This document shows positions 13,065-26,700 of a stretch of DNA of 64,000 nt, in pieces. The notes below the pieces were generated by a model. It saw only the letters and a list, made by a program, of their open reading frames with translations. It was not told where the DNA came from and did not search any database. Origin of the DNA: Thysanoteuthis rhombus (lineage: Eukaryota; Mollusca; Cephalopoda; Oegopsida; Thysanoteuthidae); assembly GCA_963457665.1 (NCBI GenBank), contig OY735207.1, positions 37,038,316 to 37,102,315 of the forward strand, in the 5' to 3' direction. Within the stretch, counting starts at the first letter, position 1. Each line of letters opens with the position of its first letter. Position numbers and translations under genes: made by a program.

Positions 13065-13735
13065 TTAGTTGCATTTTCTATCATCATCAGTCTTTTATTG
13101 TCTGTTGTTAGACATAGACCTTCCCCAGGATTTGGCACATCTCTCTTTGGTGGGCATCGTGGAGCCAGTACTTTCTGAACGTGTTCAGTTTGTCTTGCCA
13201 TCTTGTATTTCCGCATTTGATTTCTGGGGAATCCATATTATGAGTCGTTATGTCCAACAGTTGTCCGCCATTCTTGCAACATGACCATTTGAGTTTCCTA
13301 ATGGTTTGTATGATGTCTCAGACTCCTGCTCTTTTCCTTATATACTGTGCTATCTTGTGGTCTCTCCATGGGATGTTGAGCATGATTCTCTCATGTACAC
13401 ATTGTGTGGTTCTCAGTTTGAGGGTAAGTCGCTCCGTCAAATCCCATGTTCCAGCTCCAGAGGTGACTATTGGGAGGATGCATTGGTTGAATGCCCTTCT
13501 TTTCAGGACCAATGGGATTAACTTGTTCTCGGAGGTTGAGCTTGCTCTATCAAAGGCTTGCCATCCTAGAGTGATTCATTGCTTGATTTCTTCGTCTTTT
13601 GTGGATGTCATTACCCTACAAGTTGTAGACTCCATATGTGTCAGAGTATTGCAACGTATATACTATCATAGCAGCTCATTCCTTCATCAGGTTGCATAAA
13701 GACTTAGCCCTCACAGCTCGAAAAAATGGTAAGAC
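13065..13735 (-). mobile_element. RTE-type LINE, 3' (C-terminal RT) fragment
   Basis: Read on the - strand the translation gives VLKRRAFNQCILPIVTSG, then LTLKLRTTQ, ERIMLNIPWRDHK, QYIRKRAGVRDIIQTIRKLKW and later RWQDKLNTFRKYW. This is the typical C-terminal tail of endonuclease-reverse transcriptase LINE proteins (post-palm ERIML and KLKW.GH region). Frameshifts break it. The ORFs on the + strand here are shadows. Confidence 0.8.
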
Positions 13736-13739
13736 TAGG

Positions 13740-14450
13740 TGATACCAGCTCACCCAAACTCTTTATTATTTAGGAGGTATCAAATAGCACAGGGTGGAAT
13801 TATCATACCCTTTGCAAATTTCTGTATGTCTTAATTTTTGTGAAGCAAGCCAGGATTATCATTCTTTTTTTCTAAATGTCAAGACTGCAATGCTTTCCGT
13901 TCCATTAGGCATGAAAAATTAATGAAACCGTTACTTCTTAACAAGTTAATTAGATATATGTATATTGATGATACTAAATTATTTCTTAAGTATACATTTC
14001 CATGCATTCATCAATGAGATGGAAAGAAAGTAGAAAAAGTGGAATTCAGTGGGTTTTATTCTAAACATTTTACCAATTAGATTAGGCAGATCATAGTAAA
14101 CGATAGTAAAATGATGATCAAACATATAACTCTATCCTGTCAGTAGCATCTATTTCTGACCCATGTCTTTATCCTTATTTTCAATGTATTTCTTTAGTAA
14201 AATCATTACAAATTAATTTGCATTAAATATCAAAATTGCTAACTTGTCAGTTATACTTACCTTAATTCCTGACCACTGACAATCCTACTATGCATTTCTA
14301 TAATTAAATCATTAGCAATGCATTTGATATATGTATAATAGCCCTATTCTGTCAATAACGCTTTGCATTAATTCCTGACTAGACAATTTCTTTTTCCTGA
14401 TTTTCAACACGTTTCTATAGTAAAACGAAAATAAGTTCATGATCGAAATT
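13740..14450. other. No gene seen
   Basis: AT-rich sequence with loose internal similarity (TTCCTGA... and ATTTCTATAATAAA-type phrases at 14,160, 14,285, 14,390) suggesting an old repeat. Confidence 0.4.
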
Positions 14451-14454
14451 GTAT

Positions 14455-15060
14455 AAAATTTGTTTAACCACTAAAAGCCAAAAACTGTATAAGCCCAGTT
14501 TTGATTTTTTTTTCTTCAATTTTTTATTTAATTTTTTTTTTTTTTTTTTTTAATTTTTTTTTTAGAAGAAATTTTTGTCTTCAATCAAGGAGACCTCTGT
14601 TTCATTTTGGAAAGTGTTAGTTGTAGGAGAATCCAAATTTTCAGTTTGTTGTGAAGAGGTTCTACTCGTGTCATTACTTTATTGCTGAGTTGGACCCTTG
14701 CTTCACATCAGTTGCACAAAAATACAACTTAAGTATTCAGGCTACTTCCAACGTGAAATAAATCATATCTGGATTTTTTTTCATTTCTAATGCCCAGGTA
14801 CATTTTCGAAAAATGATTTTGGACGGTCCTACAATAGACAGAAAGTAAATTTCCAGTTCAGCATTATAGTTACATTGTAAATAGCACCCATCGAATCAAA
14901 AAATCTTTGGTTGTACGATAGACGGAAAGCAAATTTCAAGTTCAGTATTATAGTTACATTGTAAATAGCACCCACCGAATCGAATAAATCAATGTTCCCT
15001 ACAACTGGCACCCATCAAAAGGTAACGGGTGTTTTTGAATGGAAGCATAAGAAATATTTA
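14455..15060. repeat. Dispersed repeat K, second copy, with an 84-bp internal duplication
   Basis: Same landmarks as 4.8 kb. The block TACAATAGACAGAAAG...AGCACCCATCGAATC at 14,830 is repeated at 14,914 (TACGATAGACGGAAAG...). The copy ends about 100 bp before the receptor exon A acceptor. Confidence 0.65.
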
Positions 15061-15094
15061 ACATTTTTTTTACTATTACTGGTAACAGAAATTC

Positions 15095-15125
<31 letters not shown>

Positions 15126-15162
15126 AGAAAGTTGCACTTTTTTTCTTTTTTTTTTTTTCCAG

Positions 15163-15384
15163 GATCAACATTTTGTTCAGCTAGTATCGACGACACTCAC
15201 TTGAAATGTACTAATACCAGTGTGATTTTTGTACACAAATTACTGAGTCATGAAATCAATGATTATCAGCCGAATTGTCTGAAGCAATTAAAAGAAATGT
15301 GTAACATGCAGAAGTCATGCACTTTGCCCTCTATTTGCAAACGCCTGCCTCAGGACACCTACATTGCTTATGGATGTGTACCAG
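15163..15384 (+). CDS. Receptor exon A: SUEL/Gal-lectin-like domain
   Basis: The acceptor is a long T-rich tract ending CCAG|GA and the donor is CCAG|gtaagc. The exon opens with two bases of a split codon and closes with one. It encodes the whole cysteine-rich domain as a phase 1-1 exon, the symmetric kind typical of shuffled extracellular modules. An open frame runs past the donor to 15,581, but that extension loses the cysteine pattern and is intronic. Confidence 0.8.
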
Positions 15385-18300
15385 GTAAGCAATATTCATA
15401 TACATACCACCTGAAAGTGATTGTATCTGCATACAGAAAACTGAAATATAACTCTGTAGTAAACTTTATGCTAGCTACAATTAGAATCGTGCCTGCTAGG
15501 GCTCCATATATCTCATTCGTATTAACTCTGCCCACTTGCAATATGGGAATTAGACTTAGAGGTGATGTGCAACATTCATAACACCCTGCACTGAAATATA
15601 CCAGGAAGAAAACAGGAAGTGAGGTTAAAATTATGGTTTACGTTGAATAAATTGATGCTGATATTAGCTAAGATTGGCTTAGTTTGGTTTAGGCCATAAT
15701 TGCGGAGACTCCAGAGAGGATTGAACTTGCTAGCTATGACCTGCTGAACTAACCTGCTAACCATTGGTCTATGACTGACACATTATAAAAGCAATTCAGT
15801 TTACAAACACATTCTTCAATAATACGCATAAGGTCTACTTTTGATGGTACATCTTTATGTAAAATCTTTTTTTGTAAACCCAAATTTAAAATGTTCCCTG
15901 TCTAGTATATTAATGTTGTAACTCCTGGGCCAGGTTCTTCTTGTGAAAAAAGTGATGAAAATAGAAAGTCTTCATTGCTTGTTTAGAATGAGTTTTTTTT
16001 TTTTTTTTTTTGTTGTTTTTTTTAAAAATACAAATTAACCAATTTGTACAACAGAATATCTGACAAATGAATGTGTTAAAAATAAATATCTTGATAATTA
16101 AAACTAATATGAAAATATCTTAAAACAAAAGACCACTTTACATTCAGTACATAGTAAACAAATTTCTCGCCGATTTGCATTTTGTAAGCATACCTTGCAC
16201 TATCTTGTTGGGTTTTGCTATCTTGGGAGAGAATTACAGTCTGTGGCAACGGACTGATGACTTGCTAAGACAAGGTGGCAGCAAATAGATTAAGTATCAC
16301 TGTTTTCTTTGTAAATTCAACTTCTAATTGAGGTCAAAAGCAGCTTCATATAACAATCATGTCATTTTACACTACCAAATTTAACTTAGCCGTCAGAGCA
16401 CAAGATTGAAGGTTTATCAGATTGAAAAGTTGATCTAAAAATGGCCTGTTTGGTGATTCAGTAAATCTCAAACAGAAAAATGAATTACTAATAGAATAAT
16501 GTTGGTAGACTTTATCACCTTATCTGGTCAACCAAAATGCATAGAGATTTACTTGCCTTATATACAAGTCACAAAAGACTAATTTGATCTGGCAGTATGT
16601 GTATTTTTTTAATTCTCTCTCTCTCTTTTTTTTCAGATAGAAATGGTGAGAGATGTAGATAGATGCTTGGAGCAATGATCTCTCTATTTTTCTGTAGTCA
16701 GTATGTTGTGCAATTTCTTTTACTGTGACAAAAGTATGTGTACACTTTTGGATTCGACATGGTGAAACAATATATTTCAATGAAAACTCAGGAATCTGTC
16801 TACAGAATTTGAAATTTTTTGTGTGCACATTAATTTCCTTTGTGCACTGGTTGCAAAACATGTGCACACAAGCACACAGTGTAGAAGGAACTATAGTTGG
16901 GACAGGTGTGGATATGAAGAGATTTGGGGAAGGATATAGATGGAGTCAGGGAGGAATGTAGATTTAGAGATTGGAGATATAGATTTATATAGATGTTTAT
17001 GTATAATTATGAATGCGTTATATTACGAACCTGCAATCAATAGAGTAGCTGCTTCAAGATGATTCCTGCAGCAGACCCATTTTCTTTAATTGTTTATCTT
17101 ATTTGTGCTATCTCTGGCAAATGATACATTCACCATGTAATAACAGGAGATCATTTCAAATAGTGTTTCAGATATAATGTATTTATAATTATTTCTGTCA
17201 GATTATACATCTATTTCTGAATGTATATATATGCATAGAGTGATAGATGTATGTACTTTTTATTTTTCTTACTAATTTTTCTGTTTCATTTTTTTTTCTT
17301 TCCATCCAAACTCTCTTTCCGCAGAGCCACAAAAAAAAATCCAGTGTTCTGACACCCAAGTCCCCATGCTTCTCACTCATCGTGCATTCCTCGTATCACA
17401 ATTATATCCTCGTAAATTATCTCTCTGGGGGAAACAATGTCTGTGGCGGATAAAAGCCACTGTAAATGGCACCATTTCTATTTACATTTTGGACCTTGTG
17501 GAAAAACCTGATCTGATCATCCACAGTTATCCCTCATCAAGTGTCGCTGGTAGGAGGATCCTGGACACAAAAGCCCTGAGCTTAAACATTTCAAGTGACC
17601 AGACACTGGATTTGTCTCTGATGCCCATTTCAAAGGCATGGCTGGCTATTGAATGTAAGTAAATACTCTGTATCTATACGTCTGTTTTGTTCATCTAATT
17701 ATATCTATCTAGTCTTTTAAAAAATTGATGTTCATTGTTCGTACTTAGTTAAATAAAAAGATCATGTTCCTGCAAATTTTGAAGATTACTTTCGTGATAA
17801 TGACTTGTTGAAATCTGCCTGATATTTGTAAAATGGTGTGGTCTAAATTATCAAAGTTGTTGTAAGGGCACTCAGTCAGTTACTACAAAACATTAATTGA
17901 GCTGGTATCAAATCTAATAAAACTTGTAATCAATGTACTCGTAATGTTCAACATGGATAATGCCTTACTGATTTGACCCTTTGAGACCAATTGGGTTGGA
18001 GAAATTAAATCTAAATGTATTATTCCGCTTACTTCTCTATCATATTATTTGTTCATAGTAGTTATGAGACTTCAGATGTCAGAATTCCTCAGACTAAGCA
18101 TTTTCATTATTAATTTTGCCTAGTTCATCTTTCGTCTTATTGTTGCTTTTTATCGAAAATCAGGTCATTTTACATTTCAATAAAAAGCAACATTGAAATA
18201 AGATTTGAAGGGCTCCATGGGCGCCAAATTTGAAATCCCGATTTACGCCCCGTAGTCATTTCCTCGGAGAACAATCTATTGATATTTGCCTTGCTATTCC

Positions 18301-19012
18301 CGCAAACCACATTTTAAGCCTTCCTACACATCGAGAGAAAATTTCATTTTGATGAAAAATGCATTATACAGAATTAACATTTTTCCCTTCCAAGAAATTT
18401 CAATATGATGTGCTTTGTCATGGAGCCGTTTTCAAAATTGATAAGGATTATCCTATGTTCTAAAATGTTCTCTCTGTCATCCAAACTTTGATGGTTTGGA
18501 TAATGACTGTTGTAAAAGTTCTCATGGCAGATTTCTTTGTATCATTTATTCTTGCAAAAGAATTTTCTATGAAGTTCTTTTGGTGTTTCTTATCTAGATC
18601 CCTTGGGAAATAAACAAGTTATATCAATATATTTCCATGTGTTGATGTCTCTTTTCAGTGGGTGAAGTCAGTAATAAAAATGTATCTCTGAGAGACCATT
18701 TTTTCTGCCGCCCAACCACTACTTACAATGAAAAGTTCCGGACTTTATGTGGTAATTGCTCTTCTAATTTAGCAGGTAAGAATTTATTGCTCTTTGATTT
18801 TGAACAAGTGTTCATTGTGTGTGTCTGATGTATACAAGGAGCTACCTGAGAGTTTGTGGAAATTACCATTGATAAAAAAAATGCCCAGTCTAATCTTTAG
18901 TTTCCACTGTCTCCTTCGACATGTTTGCATAATGGCTTATGAAAGGTAGTGGCAGAAGTCCATCCTACTTTTAAATTAAATGTATCATTCAAATTCCCCA
19001 ACTTTAGGGTAT

Positions 19013-19061
<49 letters not shown>

Positions 19062-19350
19062 GATGCTCCCCTATTCAGGGTTGAGCACTAGTTCATTGTA
19101 AGCTTATGCAATGCTCTTCTTCCAATAAAGGAATAGAGCACTCTGGTGGATGGGGAATATATGTGTAAATAAATATATTGCTTAAATTCAACCTTACTGA
19201 CCATCCAGTTCTGTGGAGCAGCAGTAGGATACCAGCCTCTGGGTCTGAAGTGAAGGTTTCAATCCTACCTCATGGTACTGGATTGGATAATGGATAGTCT
19301 GTAGCCACACTGAAGAGTTGTAATACAATGAAACAGCTGTCTGTGGATGA

Positions 19351-19396
<46 letters not shown>

Positions 19397-22300
19397 TCTA
19401 TAAACTTTTTTTTTTTTTTTTCTTCAAATATAGTATCAGAAAAAGTCTTTGATCATTTTTCAAGAAATTTTACTGTTGAGAATTACCTATGAACTTCCAG
19501 TCACGAATGATCTAGCCCTACCATGTTAAAATTGAGAACTCTATGTGAACGGTTGAGAGCATATACATATAAGAATGTTAAAAAAAATATCTTTCTATAA
19601 TAAAAAATGAACCCTGGGTCTGCCCCAAATCTTAATCAATTCTTCCTTAGCCCATAACCTATTCATCTATCCTTCTTCCAAATGTCATTGAAATTCATTG
19701 AAAACTTCTAGAGACTCCACTATACAATGCTCTTAGATCAGGTTTCAATGAACTTTTGGGTATATTACTCAAAATTTATTTGTGTTAAATGATGTTACTC
19801 CCTTAGTAATTGTAAGTTACCATTTAGAAATTAAATTTCTCAACCATGTACAAAGCAAAGCTGTAAAATGCACTTGAAAAAAGTTGATTACAACACAAAT
19901 TCATTTCCAATTTTCATATATGGAGCTAGGGGGATGAAAATTTAAACATTCACTCCTTAAAATTAGAATTTTTTTTACCCCCCCCCCAATAAGTCTTTAG
20001 ATAGGGGGGGGGGGGTCAATTTCCTATGTAAGTTGAATGGGTCCCTTACTTTGTTTCCAGCAGCGTTCACACTTTTTTGTAAAATTGGACGAGTAACATA
20101 TACACTGATCACCCCTTTTTTCCAATTTTTTTTATAATTGATCAGTCCCAACATGACATGCTGCCAAAAAGCATGGGTCACATAACAATTTCTATTGTGT
20201 GACTTACCAGACCTGTCTTTTTTTGTTTTCCCTTAGCCTTCTTTACTCCCAAAATTTTAATTTTTACCCTACTTCCCCAATCCCTTGACTTCTTGAAAGT
20301 CATTCGGGCTGACTGCAGCATTGTTTTGATTAAATTAGCTCTTACAATTTGAAATTTAGCAGTTTGATTATTCATTCAAGATGTGAAGCAGCGTTAGCTT
20401 ATTTTTCAATGCCAAGTGATTTTCCCCAAAACTTTGCTACTCACTGGCCTCCATTTGTCAAGGTTAGCAATGGATGCAACAATCATTTTATTACAATTAC
20501 CTGAGAGCAAGTCATGATTAATTATAGAGGAGTGGATATTCTGTATACTCACTCACATTTTCCTGCTGGTGAAATGATCATGGTAAAAAGGCAGTGCATA
20601 GAAAGTTGGATTCAGGTCTCTCTAGAATGTTAGGTTTGGAACAGCCATAGCAATGAAAGACCTTCTTCCCTAAGCTAGTCTGGGTAGTGGGAAGTTTAAG
20701 CAACTTGACAGCTTCTCTCTTTTCATGGTTGTGTTGCAAAATAGTTGTTTTAACTTACTGTTATTTCTTTTTTATTTTCCAGGAATGAGAATTGCCTTGA
20801 TTGTTATGAGCTGCATTATACTCATTTTGATTGGATGTTTGTGTATCATTGTTCACTGGTAAGTTGAATCATTGCTCGTGCATGGAAAGGACATGCTGTG
20901 TGCTCACTTGAATTAAAACTCTTTATACTAATATGACCTGCTACAGAATGCTGAAAAATCCAATCTTTGTTCAGACAATGAAACTAACTCCTTTGTGTTG
21001 TCTACATGTTGATATCACAATGTTTCATTTGATTCATTTTACAGACTTCTTTGGGTGTAAAGTTCATAAAAGGTGGAGATAATGAAAACGATGGCAACAG
21101 AAAACAGTCAATAATACTCCAACACTGTCATCATCATCATAATAATAATGATAATGATAATGATGATAATAATAATAATAATGATGATAATGATAATAAT
21201 AACAGTAATAATAATTACAATGATAATTACTATAATAATAATGATAATAATAATTACAATAATAATAATAATAATTACAATAATAATAGTTACAATAATA
21301 ATGATAATAATAATTATAATTACAATTACAATAATAATTATAATTACAATTACAATAATAATAATAATGATAATTATAATTATAATAATAATGATGATGA
21401 TAATGACTAATTCTACAACTATTTTCTTTGATTTGTTCTGTAAATGTTTATGAAATGTTAAGTGACCAAAAATGTTCGTTTGGTTTTCAAGGTTTTAGGT
21501 TGAGATGTTGAAGACGGTTTCTTTCCTTTTGTTTTCTTGTAATAAATCCATTTTCCACCATCAGCAACCATTTTGTACAGAACTGACTTTTTTGTCTGGT
21601 TTAGCAAGAAGAGAAAACAAGTGATATTCATTTCTCCCAGTTCATGCGGAATCCATTTTCCTAGTTTCTGAATTTCTCCCTGGGGCTTGTAAATGTCATA
21701 CTACAGTCGACTGATTGCACCAGCAATCAAAAGCTGAGTAACTTTCAAAGACACGCCTAAGATTTTCCTTTGAATTGTACAATAAAAGATGTCCCTGAAC
21801 TTCTACATCAACCTTACGAAATAAATGTAAGAGAACAACGCAAATCTTACTGTAAAAGTACAGCACAATTCTCTTTGCTATTTTGGTTACTTAACTCATG
21901 ATCAAAGTGTACTATCTGGCTGGAAGCGGTTGTGTCTTGTCTTCAGGTAGGGTAGAATAAAATTGAAACTGGTGTAGGTTGACCTTGAAGATTCTAACTC
22001 TGTACATAAGGAGGAAGGGTCGTGGGTCATCAGTCGCCCTGACACATTTGCAGTACTGGCCGAAGGAACCAGGCAATTTTTGCCTCTACGCACATCCACT
22101 TTTTCGCTTTGATGAAAAAAAACTGAATTGCAAAAATGGTATTTCTATTATTATTTGGACACATAGCGTAGTGGTTACAGAATCAGACAGAATTACTGCA
22201 AGTAATCTAATGGTTCTAGGTTCAATCCCAGTGTGAGACAATAATAATTCGATAAATACTACTACTGCTAAGAGGGGAGTGTGATCAATATACCCCCGTC

Positions 22301-23746
22301 GGTTAAATAAAGGTTTCGGTTTGTTACTTCCCCACACCTACCAGATGATACCTGATGGAGGCCATAGAGTACAACGGCCGAAACGTTGTATGAAAAACAA
22401 CCAAGATGAGGATCGTCCGAATAATAATAGAAATAATAATAGTACCTTATCTCAAAAATTCAGAGAAACACTGCAAAAATAATGTTCAGCATTTGTTTTA
22501 CAAGCTGTTATAGAGGAGCACACATCCTCTTCCTTTCTCTTCTACACCCCAATCTCCAGTACCTCCTACAATTCAGTCTATTACAACATCATTACCGTTT
22601 TTTGGATCAGGGAACGTTCAAGAAATTTCCCTGTATGAATTAATGATAATTGCTTCTTTACTTTATGCTATTTCAGCTTACAAAAGGTAAGGTTTTCTAC
22701 TTCCAGATAGAGGGAGAAACCTGTAACTAGATTTTGCATTGCACCCAATGTGTTCATACTGATGATGAGAGGCTTGTTGATCGCTGAGGGATCAGGATGT
22801 GTTATAGTTAGCAGAAGTTTTTTTTTAGGAAAAGCTCTTGTAAAACATGCATGTTGTAGACAAGCTAATATTGAGTGTGTGTGAATTTATGTTATTGTTA
22901 GTGAATCTGCATGAACTGGATTCAGCATTATGCAAATGTAATTTCTTGCTTTTGTTTTATTCATTTATTTATTTCTATATCTAAGCGGCCATTTTGATTT
23001 CTTAGAAACAAAAAACTCTTAAGCCTTTTCCCTTTGTCCATTTTCCCTTGGTTCTTTTTAAAGATCTGGTTTGACCAGTTTTAACACATTTTGTGGGAAG
23101 TGGATGGAAAATAAAACCAATATAAAACCATAAGCAGAAATCTTTTCCCCCTTGAAAGTATTCTTTTAGTAAATGACTTGAATTTTTCTTTTTCAACAAC
23201 GGTTAGATTAATTTAAAAAAAAATTTTTATTTCTTATTTCCTCTCATGTTGAGCTTTTCAAGTTTTACATACAAATTTTTGCCTAATGAGAAATATTGAT
23301 TTAGATTTTTTTCATTAATCAACTATATTCAAGAAGTCGTAGAGCAAGTTAACACAAAATTTTCTTGATATATTTTTCTCTTATATCTGTGATTAATCAA
23401 CTGTTGCATATAATTAATTTTGTAAAATCAACAAACTTGAAGTAAATTTGAATCAATAATGTGTCTTTTATCTATTATTAAACCATCAATTGATTATACA
23501 CAGTATTTTTTAATATTTTTTAAAAAGTTTTTTTTTGATGATAATTTGATTCTTAGAATTACTATCTACATCAGTGGTTGTCAGAGTTCCAAGTCAGAAG
23601 ATTCCTCCCTTTTAGAAATTCCACCCCTAAGAGCCAAGTGCCACCCATTTTCAGAATCACCAGCCTGCATAGAATTTCAATATTGTTGCTTTTGCTCTTT
23701 CATATGCAATAATTGATTAATCAGTTATATCTGTCATACAACTAAT

Positions 23747-23798
<52 letters not shown>

Positions 23799-26700
23799 CA
23801 GTATCTTTTTTTTACCTTCTGCCTTTAAACTCTTGAATGACTGGCATTTGTTAAACGCAACCATTGATACATCTTTTTTCAGAAGCAGCTGTTTAAACAG
23901 AAAAAATGTACAAATCTGAGATTAATAGTAATGCCTATACCCATGATATGAATAATTTAATGTACAGAAATGTTAAATGCTCTCGTCTCTTTAAAAAAAA
24001 TTTTTTTCTACTAATTTGGTCTGAAAGAGGTGTCAATCCTTGGTATACCAATTTTTGGAATCTAGAAGTCACTCCCAAATACGAAAAAATTAAAAAGGAA
24101 AACCTATCTAAATTGGCAATCCTAGAAGTTGCCAGTGATCTACCTGAATAGAAGTTTATCTACACATATAGAATGTGTATAATTGTGTAGACCATAAGTT
24201 CATGGCCTAATCATAAGTGATTCATTTTTTAACATAATCTCCTTATTTGTCAATGCACTCAATGATATCAACATATAAAACATTATGCAGGAAAAAATTT
24301 AGATCAAAATTCAGATAACTGTATCAGGCTATGAACTCAATGATCCACTCTTGTATATTATATATATTGTAATTATTATCATTTCTATTTTTGCCAGTGC
24401 AAACAAGCCTGGAATGACATAGTCATCATCAATGACATTCTTAACATAAACTATTCAGATGAGGTACTATCTGTGATTACATAAAAATAAATAAATAAAT
24501 AAATAAATGAATGAATAAAATGAATGAATAAAATGAATGAATAAAATAAATAAATAAATAATAGAATAAATAAATAAATAAATAAATAATAGAATAAATA
24601 AATAATAGAATAAATAATAAAATAAATAAATAATAAAATAAATAAATAATAAAATAAATAAATAATAAAATAAAATAAATAAATAATAAAATAAATAAAT
24701 AAATAATAAAATAAATAAATAAAAAAATAATAAAATAAATAAATTAATAAATAAAAAAAATGATAAAATAAATAAATTAATAAATAAAAAAAAATTAAAA
24801 AAAAAATATAATAAAATAAAAAAATAAATAAATAATAAAATAAATAATAAAATAAATAAATAAAGAAATGAATAATAAAATAAATAAATAAAGAAATAAA
24901 TAATAAAATAAATAAATAAAGAAATAAATAATAAAATAAATAAATAAAGAAATAAATAAATAATAAAATGAATAAATAAAGAAATAAATAAATAATAAAA
25001 TAAATAAAGAAAGAAATAAATAAATAATAAAATAAATAAATAAAGAAATAAATAAATAATAAAATAAATAAATAATAAAATAAATAAATAAAGAAATAAA
25101 TAAATAATAAAATAAATAAATAAAGAAATAAATAAATAATAAAATAAATAAATAAAGAAATAAATAAATAATAAAATAAATAAATAAAGAAATAAATAAA
25201 TAATAAAATAAATAAATAAAGAAATAAATAATAAAATAAATAAATAAAGAAATAAATAAATAATAAAATAAATAAATGAAGAAATAAATAAATAATAAAA
25301 TAAATAAATAAAGAAATAAATAAATAATAAAATAAATAAATAATAAAATAAATAAATAAATAATAAAATAAATAAATAAATAAAATAAATAAAGAAAGAA
25401 ATAAATAAATAATAAAATAAAGAAATAAAGAAATAAATAAATAATAAAATAAATAAATAAATAAATAATAAAATAAATTAAAATAAAATTAAAAGCACTT
25501 GGAGATTGCATACCTCTACCAAAGCCATTGTCTGGGGAAGTAATTGTGCATGGATCCACCCTAAAATTCAATCAGTTCTTCCTTAGCCTATTGTCCATCC
25601 TTTCACCAATTATTATGAGAACCAATTGAGAACTTCTACAAAATGTCATTTATTGATAACTGTTGTAGATATCATTAGGACAGTCATGAACATATACATT
25701 GATGTAATTATAAAAATAAAAAAAAAAAGGGAAAAAAATCTGTCGATCAGAGAAATTCCTGGATCCACCCTTGCCCAAAATTCATTGATCATTTCTTGAG
25801 AGATTGTCTGGATGGACATGGGATTTTGGTGATATCATGTGGTGTGGACACAAGATAACGATAGAGGGGAGGTAATTGTTCATGGATCTTCTCAAATTTG
25901 ATTAGTTCCTCCATGGTTGGTTTCTCATCCTTCCCTCAAAATATCATTGAAACGATCATTGAGAATTTTGCAAACAGAAAGAAAAGGGCAATAATATGTA
26001 ATTTTGGCGTATGACTGCGACGTAGGGGAGATAATTGTGTATGGATCTACTCCAAAATTGAATCAGTTCTTCTGTAGCTTATTGTCTACCACCTCACAGA
26101 ATTTCAGAGAAATTTTTTGAGAATGTTGTCTGGAAAGTCACAAGCAAGTACATTAATGTAAATAAATTGAAAAAAAAAAAAAAAAAAAAATGGAAAAAAT
26201 ATCTGTCAGACAGAAATACCTGGATCCACCCCCAAATTTTACTACCTCTTTCGTACCCCATCGTCAACCTTCCCACAAAGTTTCTTTGAAATTCATTGTG
26301 TACTTTTGGAGATATGTGGACTGACGAACAAATATACAAACGGACAGATAAATAGCCACAACCAAAAACATATACCTTTTTTCAACTTCATTGACAGGTA
26401 AAAAAAGATCATGAATGCATTCGAGTGATAAAACCAAACCTAATACATACTACAAAGTATGTTGAAAAATTACAGTTCCTCTTGGTAAACAGTCAGGATT
26501 GTTGACATATCATTGAAGGAGCAACAAAATAATTCTCCTTAATGAAGAGTCCAGAGTTGTATAATATAAACAATTAATGCAGGTTTCAAGCTATGCTTTT
26601 CTATTCTTTTGTTTGTATCTATTATGTTTTCTAAATGTGAATTTTCTCTTTCAGCTCCGTGGGAATATTCAGTTGTCTTTAAAAAATTTTTTTTTGATGA

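Noticed and set aside
13250-13699. 149-codon + strand frame
   Set aside because: Antisense shadow of the RTE LINE reverse transcriptase read on the - strand.
15132-15581. 149-codon + strand frame taken as a single exon
   Set aside because: It contains exon A, but the start lies in the pyrimidine tract and the part after 15,384 is intron; splice sites and phases with exon B fit better.
21051-21453. Two + strand frames rich in Asn/Asp or Ile/Met
   Set aside because: Translations of the AAT/GAT array. An acceptor-like TTTTACAG at 21,043 joined to receptor exon D would give TGA at once.
22155-22230. A- and B-box pair as a real tRNA gene
   Set aside because: The acceptor stem and cloverleaf do not close and the same sequence continues into a SINE body shared with other copies.
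24795-25571. 258-codon open frame on the - strand (Phe/Tyr/Ile/Leu-rich)
   Set aside because: It is a translation of the AAAT array, which lacks stop triplets in that frame; no start context or domain.
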